Shown here piece after piece: positions 6,609 to 13,540 of a stretch of DNA of 13,540 nucleotides. Every line of letters starts with the position of its first letter. The first letter of the stretch is position 1. The notes below the pieces were generated by a model, which saw only the letters and a program-made list of their open reading frames with translations, was not told the origin of the DNA and did no database searches. The position numbers were made by a program, and so were the translations under genes. The stretch is from Fimbriimonadales bacterium (GTDB taxonomy: Bacteria; Armatimonadota; Fimbriimonadia; Fimbriimonadales; Fimbriimonadaceae): contig JAPLCS010000360.1 of the NCBI GenBank assembly GCA_026392145.1, forward strand, positions 1 to 13,540, in the 5' to 3' direction.

Positions 6609-7310
6609 TTGATGATTTTAGTTTGCCTCGCTATCTTGTCTTATTTTGTTGGTGCTATTCCCTTTGGGATGTTGGTGGCTCGCACAAGAGGGATAGACAT
6701 CATGAAGGTTGGTAGCGGCAATATTGGCGCGACTAATGTTGTTCGAGCTCTTGGACCCAAGTACGGCATTTTAGTGTTTGTTTTGGATGTTTTGAAGGGA
6801 GCGGTGCCTGGAATAGTGACTCACTTTGTGGTGGATGCTCCGAAGTATGGAGTTCAGGTTCAGACGTGGCAGTTTATCTTTGGTGTGGTTTCGATTTTGG
6901 GCCACATGTTTAGCCCGTTTTTGAAATTTAAGGGTGGAAAGGGAGTTGCAACTGGTCTTGGAGCTGCCTTGGGGTCGGTGCCGCTCACTGGACTTTGTGC
7001 CTTTGCCGTGATGATTGTGTCGACCCTTGTTACACGTTACATATCCCTTTCGAGTTTGATTGCAGCGACGAGTGTGATACCCATCAGTATTTGGCTTACC
7101 AAGGATGAACCACAGACACGCCCCATTTTGGTTCTGATGGTGGTTTTTATTTTTTATAAGCATCGCTCAAATATTTCTAGATTGATTGCGGGGACAGAAA
7201 GTAGGTTCACATTCCGAAAACAATTGGATGTGGTGCCAGAGACCGAGTCTGTTGTTGAACCGCCTTGCGACGAACATGGAATGCCCGAAGGTGAGTCGGC
7301 GCCAAGATGA
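6609..7310 (+). CDS. plsY: Glycerol-3-phosphate acyltransferase (acyl-phosphate dependent)
   Basis: PlsY transfers an acyl chain from acyl phosphate to glycerol-3-phosphate, the first step of phospholipid synthesis, in the inner membrane. The diagnostic motifs are present: VGAIPFGMLVAR near the N-terminus, VGSGNIGATNVVRALG (residues 34-49), GHMFSPFLKFKGGKGVATG (around 100-117) and late membrane helices, about five in all. At 233 residues it is slightly longer than usual because of a polar, acidic tail after residue 195 with no recognised motif. The start is TTG 6609 or ATG 6612; ATG gives a normal start and differs by one residue. Only a weak ribosome site (GAACGAG) is seen, 13 nt after glnE, so coupling to glnE translation is likely. 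Its stop overlaps the next start by 4 nt. Confidence 0.95.
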   Translation: MMILVCLAILSYFVGAIPFGMLVARTRGIDIMKVGSGNIGATNVVRALGPKYGILVFVLDVLKGAVPGIVTHFVVDAPKYGVQVQTWQFIFGVVSILGHMFSPFLKFKGGKGVATGLGAALGSVPLTGLCAFAVMIVSTLVTRYISLSSLIAATSVIPISIWLTKDEPQTRPILVLMVVFIFYKHRSNISRLIAGTESRFTFRKQLDVVPETESVVEPPCDEHGMPEGESAPR

Positions 7311-8119
7311 TTGAGTTGTTTACTCTGCCATTAGCCGAATTGCGCGGGCCGATGCCCTCGGTGTTTGGTTGTGTGATGTTCTTGTTCTTTCCTGCCTACT
7401 TCATGTACTTGATGAATCGGAGCGTTATGGGGGACATCGGTTGTTCCTCGGCTTTGCTGCTTTGTTTTACGTGTACCTACCTTCTTGCTGTTATCTGGCG
7501 GGTTCAAGACCCGGTTGCCCATTACGGAGCCGTGCTCGGTATTTTGAGCCTAGTGATTGGGATGCCGATTCTGTCCAAGATTGCAGAAAAGATAAACGAC
7601 AAAGCGTTTGAAGATGAGCAGATTGAAGTTTGCTATCAACAAATCAAGTCAAATCCTCAGAACGCGATGGCAGCTTTTCGGCTTGCGAAAATCCTTTATG
7701 AAAAGGGTGAGAAAGACTATGCAATTGCCATTGGTAAAGCGTCGATTCAATATTTGCCCAAGCAATATTGGCGAAATGAGCATATGGAATTTGAACGGTG
7801 GATGCGCGCTCAACCTCATTCAAATGCGACCGAAGTTGACTGTGTTGCATGCTCTAGGAAGGCTCCGGCGAGTGCTTTGATCTGCCCGCATTGTTTGGGC
7901 TCAATCCACCTTGATCGGACACGAAAGGGTTCCTTGGTGCACAACAAACGAGCGCAAAAGATTATTTCTGTGTGGGCTTCTTTGATGATTGTGGTGTTTT
8001 CAATTCCGATTTTGGGTCAGTTGCCACCTTTCGTGAGTATTCCCGCTATTCTAGTAATGTGTGCGGTCGCCATCTGGGCGGTAGTGACTGCATTTGGATT
8101 AGGGTTCCAAAAATCTTGA
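7307..8119 (+). CDS. Unknown membrane protein with TPR-like and zinc-ribbon segments
   Basis: 270 residues; family not recognised. Order of parts: two or three hydrophobic helices (roughly residues 15-35, 45-62, 70-88); a charged helical region (100-150) that reads like a TPR unit (NPQNAMAAFRLAKILYEKG, then YAIAIGKASIQYLP); a four-Cys zinc ribbon at C179/C182 and C193/C196; a basic stretch (RTRKGSLVHNKRAQK, about 205-220); and two C-terminal hydrophobic helices (222-240, 245-265). The TPR and zinc parts therefore sit in the central loop, probably cytoplasmic because of the basic residues and the reduced zinc site (inference). The start ATG overlaps the plsY stop (ATGA) and the stop overlaps the lptF TTG (TTGA), so all three are translationally coupled. 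This suggests a part in lipid or LPS handling, for example as an adaptor, but no enzyme motif is visible. Confidence 0.85.
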   Translation: MIELFTLPLAELRGPMPSVFGCVMFLFFPAYFMYLMNRSVMGDIGCSSALLLCFTCTYLLAVIWRVQDPVAHYGAVLGILSLVIGMPILSKIAEKINDKAFEDEQIEVCYQQIKSNPQNAMAAFRLAKILYEKGEKDYAIAIGKASIQYLPKQYWRNEHMEFERWMRAQPHSNATEVDCVACSRKAPASALICPHCLGSIHLDRTRKGSLVHNKRAQKIISVWASLMIVVFSIPILGQLPPFVSIPAILVMCAVAIWAVVTAFGLGFQKS

Positions 8120-9198
8120 AACGACTCGATCGATATATTTTGAGAGACTTGCTTCCTCCGTTTGTGATGGGAGTGTTGATTGTCGTCGTGATGTTTCAGG
8201 CTAATTATTGGATGGCGCTTGGCAAGAATAATATGTTGAGGAATGTGCCAAGAGACGCTATCATGAAAATCATTTTTCTCGAGACGCCTGGTTTCTTGAA
8301 TATGACTTTTCCGATTTCGGTTTCTCTTGCGGTGTCGCTGGCTATTTCACGTATTGCTCGTGAATCTGAGCTGACTGCGATGCGAAGTGCAGGTATTCGG
8401 GTTCTGAGGGTGCTGGCTCCCACCATTGTTTTTGGACTGCTGGTTGGATTGTTCAATTTGTGGATGATTGACCGGGTGACTCCTGCTGCTTCTAAGCGAA
8501 GTAAGGAACTTCAAACCAACGTGAATCTCGTTGCTGGCTTAGGAGATTTTGCGACGAGTGTTAATCTGCGAATTCAGAACTACACCGTGAATATTGGCTC
8601 GGTCATGAAGGACAAGGGGAACGCTAACCGAGCTACCTTGCAAGATGTTATGTTGATCGAGCGTCCTGAAATTAATCAGATGACCGTTATTTTGGCAAAA
8701 GATGGGACTTTTGATCAGGGAGTTTGGAAACTCTACAACGCCAAGACTTTCAATTTTCGTTCGGGTTCGAAAGACGTGACGGTTACTGAATCACGGGAGT
8801 TTCGAATCAATTATCGGGTTGCCATTCAAGATTTGATGATGGCTCCTTCGCCTGCCGAAATGGGAATCAAGGAACTTGGAGAAAAGATAACGCAGTTTAA
8901 GCCATTGGGTCAAAACACTCGTGATATGGAGATTGAATATCACAGTAAGTTCAGCATTCCTGTCATGTGTCTGATTTTTTCAATTGTGTCTCCGATTTTT
9001 TCCATACGCTTTGCCAAGCAGGGTGGGTTTATTGGGATTATGATAAGTATGGGGATTGTACTGGGCTACTTTAATTTGTGGGTGGTATTCACACAAATTA
9101 TTGGAAAGAATCCTGTGGTGAATCCTGCCATTGCGACATGGACTCCCAACATCTTGTTTTTGGCGGCTGGAATTTTGGGATTGCGTAGCTTGGAATAG
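8116..9198 (+). CDS. LptF/LptG family LPS export permease
   Basis: 360 residues, normal for this family. LptF and LptG form the membrane part of the LptB2FG ABC transporter that pulls lipopolysaccharide from the inner membrane and pushes it along the Lpt bridge. The N-terminus LKRLDRYILRDLLPPF is typical, followed by membrane helices, the segment ARESELTAMRSAGIRVLR (coupling region facing the ATPase), a periplasmic beta-rich domain (about residues 120-250) and three C-terminal helices. The TTG start at 8116 overlaps the upstream stop and is required by homology. A longer reading from ATG 7972 would overlay the end of the previous gene and give a non-family N-terminus. LptF and LptG cannot be told apart from sequence by eye, and only one permease gene is present here; the partner, LptB, LptA and LptC are not in the window. 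lptD follows after 28 nt. Confidence 0.9.
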   Translation: MKRLDRYILRDLLPPFVMGVLIVVVMFQANYWMALGKNNMLRNVPRDAIMKIIFLETPGFLNMTFPISVSLAVSLAISRIARESELTAMRSAGIRVLRVLAPTIVFGLLVGLFNLWMIDRVTPAASKRSKELQTNVNLVAGLGDFATSVNLRIQNYTVNIGSVMKDKGNANRATLQDVMLIERPEINQMTVILAKDGTFDQGVWKLYNAKTFNFRSGSKDVTVTESREFRINYRVAIQDLMMAPSPAEMGIKELGEKITQFKPLGQNTRDMEIEYHSKFSIPVMCLIFSIVSPIFSIRFAKQGGFIGIMISMGIVLGYFNLWVVFTQIIGKNPVVNPAIATWTPNILFLAAGILGLRSLE

Positions 9199-9216
9199 TG
9201 AATGCAATGAGGAGTC

Positions 9217-9223
9217 GGGAGGA
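9217..9223 (+). promoter_or_regulatory. Shine-Dalgarno deciding the lptD start
   Basis: GGGAGGA, the strongest ribosome site in the window, lies 3 nt before ATG 9227 (GGAGG is 4 nt away). It selects this ATG over an in-frame upstream ATG at 9131 that lies inside lptF. Confidence 0.8.
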
Positions 9224-9226
9224 TAC

Positions 9227-11515
9227 ATGAAGCTAGGCACCCGAATTGCATTTACGATGGGAGCTTTTTTTGTTGTTAGTTCCACCCCAGCTCAAAGCTC
9301 TGGCCTCGCCATTGAACGCATGCTGCGATTCTTGGTTAGTCAAAAACTTCTTTCCCCACCGCAGCAGGTTCTACCTGTCACAGATGTGCGAACGCCTTCT
9401 GTTCAATCCTTGCCGCCGGGAACCAATGATGAGAGTGAGATTCAGATTGTCAAGGCATCATCTACAAAGATAGTTGGGAATTCATTGACACTTACGGGTG
9501 GTGCCGAGATTGTTGGTCGTGGATTTAGATGCCTTGCTGACAGCATTGTTGGAGATAGAAAAACGGAGATTTTTCGTTGTATCGGAAATGTGCGTGTCAT
9601 TGGAAAGGACTCAACTGTTGTCGGTGAATCGGTGACGGTTAATTTTAAGGACAAGACCTTTGTCGCAACTTACGGAAAGGCTCAGATTCGCCCGAATTTG
9701 ACGGGAAACAAGATTACTGATGATGCGTTTCTGAGTGGGACTGAAGCGAGTGGTAACTCCAAGAAGATTTTTGGAAAGGTTTGTGAATTCACGACGTGTA
9801 AGGAGGAAAAGCCTCACTTTCACTTAGATTCGAAGGAGACGGTGATTGAGCCGGAGAAGCAAGTTACTTTTAAGAAAGTTAAACTCATTTTGCTTGGCAA
9901 AACTCTGATTGAACTGCCGGTGCTTTGGATCCCGTTGGGAGATAGAACTTTTAAGTATTTGCCCCAAGTTGGTCAGACTCCTGATGAGGGATTTTATGTC
10001 AAGAACACCTATGGTTTTCCCATGCGTGGACAGGATCGCGGTGCTGTCCGTTTGGACTACATGGAAAAGCTGGGCACTGGTTTGGGAGGCAATTATTTTT
10101 ACCAAAACAACAATTCAAACGGAGCGGCCAGGCTCTACAGTGTTTTTGGAAATGTCAACACGTTCTCGTTGAACAATCAGCATGAACAGCGTTTTGATTG
10201 GGGTGATGTTCGCCTTGATAACGATGTTCAAAAGAGTAATTATTTGATTGCTCCGGAATCTTCTCTTACCAATACAAGGGCTCAAATTAGGTTCAAAGGG
10301 AATACCAATCTGGGATATTCCAGGCAGGAGCAATCATCAGGTAGTTTTCAGAATTACAACCAAACTTTGACGTTGAACGATTCTCGAAGGTGGAAAGGTA
10401 CCAGCACGAACTTGGATATGACCTATTCCAAGTCTGGGGGAACGAGTGGTACGACTCGACAGACCTTGGATGTTAGGTTTCAGGGCAGCAGTGAAACTTC
10501 TTTGGGTACTGCGGGTTTGGAGTACCAGCGAACTGTACCTATTGGTGAGGTTGCTAACTTTTTTCCTGGTAGTGATCGGACTCCGGTTCTGAGTTTGAGG
10601 AGTGATTCCACGAAGCTATTAGGCAGTGATGCTCTCAAAACGGTTCCATTCAGGACTGAACTCAGCATGGGTGAGTTTTTGGATCCTGTCATCAAATCCA
10701 GAATCAGTCGGGGAATGTTTGATTTTAATTACAACCGATCGGTGAGGGATAAGGGGCCTTGGCGTTGGGAGTCCAACGGCGGTTTTCGTCAGAATGTTTA
10801 TAGTGACGATACGGCTCAATATAGGCTCAATTTCGGAAACAGTTTTACTTATCAGATTGATAAGCGGTTTACGGCGAATTTGAGGCATAGTTACCTTCGA
10901 CCGTTTGGATATAGCCCTTTGGCAATTGATAGAACGGGACAGAACAATTTGCTCACGTTTGATATGAGTTTCAATACTAACTCTCGATCTCAGTTTGGAA
11001 TCCAGACGGGCTATGACATGGAGCGGGTTTCTAATGGCAGCACAGGCTGGCAACAAGTTGGTATTCGGAGTGAATATCGTCTAGGTAACTCCTTTAGCCT
11101 TCGAACGTTGAGTTCCTACGATACTTTTCAGCAAACTTGGAGCAATTTGAGGGTGGACACTACATGGCAGACTCCGAAACTTTCGGCTAGTTTGGGAGCA
11201 CGTTATGACGGTTTTAACAAGAGTTGGGCAAACATCAATGCGTTTGTTGAGGGTGTTGAAATTGGTAAGACGAGGTTTGGAGCGGTCTTTAATTACAATG
11301 GATTTACGAAGCAGTTTGATTCACAACAATACAATGTTGTTTATGACTTGCATTGTTTTGAAGCTATTTTGACGGTGAGTGATTTTGGGACGGGCTTTAG
11401 GGCTGGCCAAGAAGTTGGATTTTTTATTCGATTGAAAGCGATTCCGTTTGATTCGAACTTTGGACGAGGTCGTTTGGGTCAAGCACTTGGCTCTGGTACT
11501 GGCCGCGACTTCTGA
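9227..11515 (+). CDS. lptD: LptD/OstA-like outer-membrane LPS assembly protein
   Basis: 762 residues, somewhat longer or shorter than relatives depending on lineage. Domains: signal peptide (residues 1 to about 22, MKLGTRIAFTMGAFFVVSS, likely cleavage near PAQS); a low-complexity Pro-rich linker; an OstA/LptA-like beta-jellyroll (about 70-185) with the strand repeats SLTLTGGAEIV and VVGESVTVNFKDKTFVATYG; the LptD linking motif CEFTTC (C186, C191) then LDSKETVIEPEKQVTF and LPVLWIPL; and a beta-barrel from about 240 with many alternating aromatic strands, ending in VVYDLHC (C710) and GFFIRLKAIPF. By analogy with proteobacterial LptD, TTC and the C-terminal DLHC may form the disulfide linking plug and barrel (inference). 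It inserts LPS in the outer leaflet. The C-terminal residues after the last strand (about 25, Gly-rich) look unstructured. It lies next to the LptF/G permease gene. Confidence 0.9.
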   Translation: MKLGTRIAFTMGAFFVVSSTPAQSSGLAIERMLRFLVSQKLLSPPQQVLPVTDVRTPSVQSLPPGTNDESEIQIVKASSTKIVGNSLTLTGGAEIVGRGFRCLADSIVGDRKTEIFRCIGNVRVIGKDSTVVGESVTVNFKDKTFVATYGKAQIRPNLTGNKITDDAFLSGTEASGNSKKIFGKVCEFTTCKEEKPHFHLDSKETVIEPEKQVTFKKVKLILLGKTLIELPVLWIPLGDRTFKYLPQVGQTPDEGFYVKNTYGFPMRGQDRGAVRLDYMEKLGTGLGGNYFYQNNNSNGAARLYSVFGNVNTFSLNNQHEQRFDWGDVRLDNDVQKSNYLIAPESSLTNTRAQIRFKGNTNLGYSRQEQSSGSFQNYNQTLTLNDSRRWKGTSTNLDMTYSKSGGTSGTTRQTLDVRFQGSSETSLGTAGLEYQRTVPIGEVANFFPGSDRTPVLSLRSDSTKLLGSDALKTVPFRTELSMGEFLDPVIKSRISRGMFDFNYNRSVRDKGPWRWESNGGFRQNVYSDDTAQYRLNFGNSFTYQIDKRFTANLRHSYLRPFGYSPLAIDRTGQNNLLTFDMSFNTNSRSQFGIQTGYDMERVSNGSTGWQQVGIRSEYRLGNSFSLRTLSSYDTFQQTWSNLRVDTTWQTPKLSASLGARYDGFNKSWANINAFVEGVEIGKTRFGAVFNYNGFTKQFDSQQYNVVYDLHCFEAILTVSDFGTGFRAGQEVGFFIRLKAIPFDSNFGRGRLGQALGSGTGRDF

Positions 11516-11548
11516 TCTTCCTCACCGGGTTAGCAAGGGAACTGATAG

Positions 11549-11554
11549 TATAAA
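11549..11554 (+). promoter_or_regulatory. Possible -10 box before the binding-protein gene
   Basis: TATAAA (in GATAGTATAAAAG) lies 47 nt before the chosen start and 34 nt after the lptD stop. No -35 hexamer fits at 16-18 nt. The 62-86 nt between lptD and this gene contains no terminator-like hairpin that I can find, so read-through from the lpt operon is also possible. Confidence 0.3.
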
Positions 11555-11601
11555 AGCTGTGTTCTGGTATTCAGCCGATGTTACAAGTCACAATATCTTT
11601 T

Positions 11602-12450
11602 ATGCGTAAGCAGTTGTTCGTCATTTCTGTGCTTGCAGCCTTTGTGCTGGCTGGTTGTAAGGGTCCTCAAGTCATCGGTGGTGTCCCTCCCGAGCGACGG
11701 TACCAAAACATTGTGAGTTTGAGCCCCAGCACTACTGAGATACTCTCGATGATTGGTGCTTCAGTCAAAGGTCGAACTAAGGCTTGTAATTTTCCTACTG
11801 CCATTGTGAATTCAGCTCCGATTGTTTGTGATTTGAAACCGAATTACGAAGATATGGTCGCACTCAAGACAGATTTCATTGTGTTTGACAAGGACCTGTT
11901 CTCCGCACAAGAAATCGAGAAAATGAAGCAGACGAAGGCTGATGTCTTTGAAGTATCAGGCGATACGTTGCAAGATTTTTATAAGAGTCTCTACACACTG
12001 GCCTCCAAGATTGGATACGAAACGGCTGCACAAGATTTCATTAACAAGATTGAGCGAGAAGTGAAGAGTGCCGGTGCGGATGTATTAGATCCAAAGCCAA
12101 AAGCAGCAGTAATTTTGCCAGGCAGCAATGGTAAGCACTACATTGCCGGTGTGAAATCCTTCCAGGCAGACATAGTGCGAATCATGGGTGCTGAGCCTGT
12201 TGGTCCAGACTCGAACAAGTTTGAGCCTCTAAACCCAGAGTTCCTCGTGAGCCAAAATCCAGCTGTGATTTACACGGCAGGTAAGACGGCAGGATTTACC
12301 TCAGATACTCGATTTGCGGGTGTGGAAGCTGTCAAAAATCAGAGAATGATTGGACTCGAGCAAGACATCGTACTCCGGCGCGGAGCACGGATAGAGAACT
12401 TTATCAAAGATGGTCACCGTGGTTTGTTGTTGGTGATGAACAAGAAGTAA
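11602..12450 (+). CDS. ABC-type substrate-binding lipoprotein, BtuF/FhuD family
   Basis: 282 residues. The N-terminus MRKQLFVISVLAAFVLAGC is a lipoprotein signal peptide with lipobox LAGC; C19 would be acylated. This decides the start at 11602 over ATG 11578, which would add eight residues before the signal peptide; neither has a clear ribosome site. The mature part shows the periplasmic-binding (PF01497-type) pattern: IVSLSPSTTEILSMIGA, then VKGRTKACNFP, a helix backbone linker, HYIAGVKSFQADIVRIMGA, and the C-terminal EAVKNQRMIGL. Relatives bind cobalamin, haem or ferric siderophores; the ligand cannot be told here. No permease or ATPase is adjacent, so it would rely on partners elsewhere. 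mtnP follows after 21 nt in the same direction. Confidence 0.85.
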   Translation: MRKQLFVISVLAAFVLAGCKGPQVIGGVPPERRYQNIVSLSPSTTEILSMIGASVKGRTKACNFPTAIVNSAPIVCDLKPNYEDMVALKTDFIVFDKDLFSAQEIEKMKQTKADVFEVSGDTLQDFYKSLYTLASKIGYETAAQDFINKIEREVKSAGADVLDPKPKAAVILPGSNGKHYIAGVKSFQADIVRIMGAEPVGPDSNKFEPLNPEFLVSQNPAVIYTAGKTAGFTSDTRFAGVEAVKNQRMIGLEQDIVLRRGARIENFIKDGHRGLLLVMNKK

Positions 12451-12471
12451 GGCTTCTAAAGGGAAAATAAA

Positions 12472-13320
12472 TTGAATCAAAGAGCAGAGATTGGTATTTT
12501 CGGCGGCTCAGGTTTTTACAGCCTGCTACAAAACGTTGAGGAAGTTAAGGTTGATACTCCCTATGGAGCGCCTAGCGACTCAGTATTTCTTGCTGAAGTC
12601 TCGGGACGGAAAGTCGCCTTTTTGCCTAGACATGGACGGCATCACACGATTCCTCCTCATAAGGTGAACTACCGTGCCAACGTGTGGGCGATGAGATCCT
12701 TGGGCTGTCAAGCAATTATTAGCCCCTGTGCTGCTGGTTCGTTGCAAAAGCATGTTGAGCCTTATCACTTTGTCGTTTGCGATCAGTTTGTGGATCGAAC
12801 GAACGGTCGATTGGACACTTTTTATGATGGGCCGATTGTTACCCACGTTTCACCAGCGGACATGTACGACAAAGAACTCCGGCGACTTGCGGTTGAAACC
12901 ATTCGTGAAAATGGAATTGTTTGCCATGATGGAGGGACTGTGGTTGTCATTCAGGGACCTAGGTTCAGTACAAAAAGTGAGAGTAAGTGGTTCCACGATC
13001 AAGGGTGGGAAGTTATCAACATGACTCAATATCCTGAGGCTTATCTTTGCCACGAGTTGGGAATGGGAGTTGTCAATATTTCCTTGATTACGGACTATGA
13101 CTCGGGAGTGCACGCGGGAACCGAGGCTGTCAATGCTCATGATGTTCTTTCGGTTTTCAAAGCGAACTCCGAAAAGATTAAGAAAGTGGTGCTGGATTTG
13201 ATCGGAAAGATGCCTCAGGATTTAAGTACCGTGGGTCACCGACAATCACTTCAATACACCAGGGGTGATGGTCACGCGACTTCGCCGAATGATATTCGAC
13301 TTTTCGAAATTCTGGAGTAG
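12472..13320 (+). CDS. mtnP: S-methyl-5'-thioadenosine phosphorylase
   Basis: 282 residues, normal length. It cleaves methylthioadenosine from polyamine or other SAM-using reactions into adenine and methylthioribose-1-phosphate. Motifs: IGIFGGSGFY (7-16), the phosphate site LPRHGRHHTIPPHKVNYRAN (about 51-70), GPRFSTKSES (162-171), INMTQYPEAYLCHE (182-195, ribose site), and TDYDSG (207-212), where D208 and D210 match the adenine-selecting Asp pair of MTAP (human D220/D222) rather than the Asn of guanine or inosine enzymes. Function is therefore MTA phosphorylase rather than purine nucleoside phosphorylase. The start is TTG 12472, preceded by AAAGGGA about 6-8 nt away. No other methionine salvage gene lies in the window. 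Confidence 0.95.
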   Translation: MNQRAEIGIFGGSGFYSLLQNVEEVKVDTPYGAPSDSVFLAEVSGRKVAFLPRHGRHHTIPPHKVNYRANVWAMRSLGCQAIISPCAAGSLQKHVEPYHFVVCDQFVDRTNGRLDTFYDGPIVTHVSPADMYDKELRRLAVETIRENGIVCHDGGTVVVIQGPRFSTKSESKWFHDQGWEVINMTQYPEAYLCHELGMGVVNISLITDYDSGVHAGTEAVNAHDVLSVFKANSEKIKKVVLDLIGKMPQDLSTVGHRQSLQYTRGDGHATSPNDIRLFEILE

Positions 13321-13329
13321 TCTAGAAGA

Positions 13330-13540
13330 ATGATTCAAATTGCGCTTGGGCTTTTCCTTGCTTCATCAATGCCGATGCATGAGCAGGGAAGCCAAGCGAT
13401 TATTGAGCAGCAGGCGGGTGCGTTTAGCCCGGTTCTTGAAGATGTTGAATTGTTTCCCTATCTTAAAGAACAGAAAGTGGTCCCTCAGTGGGATCGTCAA
13501 GGAAATTCAAAGTTCCCCATTCACTTCGGCTACGATTTAA
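13330..13540 (+). CDS. Secreted protein of unknown function, N-terminal 70 residues (cut by right edge)
   Basis: ATG at 13330, nine bases after the mtnP stop, with AGAAG just before it; the frame is open to the window edge. The first 15-18 residues (MIQIALGLFLASSMPM) look like a signal peptide lacking a basic N-region. The mature part is acidic and hydrophilic (EDVELFPYLKEQKVV, then QWDRQGNSKFPIHFGYDL). No domain can be recognised from this fragment. The tight spacing suggests co-transcription with mtnP. Confidence 0.7.
   Translation, partial: MIQIALGLFLASSMPMHEQGSQAIIEQQAGAFSPVLEDVELFPYLKEQKVVPQWDRQGNSKFPIHFGYDL

Noticed and set aside
7972..8115. 48-residue N-terminal extension of the LptF/G protein from ATG 7972
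   Set aside because: It overlaps the coding end of the upstream gene in another frame and gives a non-family N-terminus; TTG 8116 starts exactly at the conserved LKRLDRYILRDLL segment.
9131..9226. 32-residue extension of LptD from ATG 9131
   Set aside because: It lies inside lptF and would hide the signal peptide; ATG 9227 has a strong GGAGG and begins the signal peptide.
13340..13540. 66-codon frame starting at 13340
   Set aside because: It is a shifted frame inside the signal-peptide gene starting at 13330; its composition (Arg/Ser/Leu-rich) is that of a shadow.
1..13540. CRISPR arrays, insertion sequences, phage or toxin-antitoxin genes
   Set aside because: No direct-repeat array, terminal inverted repeats, transposase, integrase or toxin motif was seen on either strand.

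Overview
This window comes from a diderm bacterium with LPS-type outer-membrane assembly: it carries an LptF/LptG permease next to an LptD/OstA-like assembly protein. Base composition is moderate, GTG and TTG starts are frequent, and the gene set (TerC, PlsY, a compact GlnE, a single LptF/G permease, TTG-started MtnP) would suit Armatimonadota (Fimbriimonadia-like). That phylum is an inference from gene content, not something the sequence proves. No mobile element, CRISPR array, phage gene or recognisable defence cassette is visible. Almost everything is chromosomal housekeeping and envelope biology.

Left part (1-2100): the 5' end of a minus-strand GTG-started gene of unknown function runs off the left edge. 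Just upstream of it on the same strand is a complete tRNA-Tyr (GUA) gene with encoded CCA and a TATAAT promoter. A TerC-family membrane metal transporter and a probably exported methionine sulfoxide reductase B follow on the plus strand. They end at a strong hairpin that appears to terminate both msrB and the convergent yajQ unit.

Middle minus-strand block (2146-4069): a probable exported zinc metallopeptidase (HEYGH), a 109-residue conserved-looking small protein and YajQ lie in one direction with gaps of 27 and 1 nt, so they are a likely operon.

Right block (4208-11515, plus strand): glnE, plsY, an unknown membrane/TPR/zinc-ribbon protein, lptF/G and lptD are tightly packed (gaps or overlaps of 13, -4, -4 and 28 nt). 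This is probably one operon that joins nitrogen-status control with phospholipid synthesis and LPS export. A second closely spaced group follows: a periplasmic-binding lipoprotein of the BtuF/FhuD type, methylthioadenosine phosphorylase and the start of a secreted protein cut by the right edge.

The least expected regularity is in the start regions. Three genes without a usable Shine-Dalgarno (left partial gene, msrB, the 109-aa gene) have a TANNNT -10-like hexamer exactly 6 nt before the start codon, and glnE has a weaker version at the same distance. This pattern suggests leaderless transcripts. The best candidate for unknown biology is the 270-residue membrane protein between plsY and lptF. 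No whole new system is evident.
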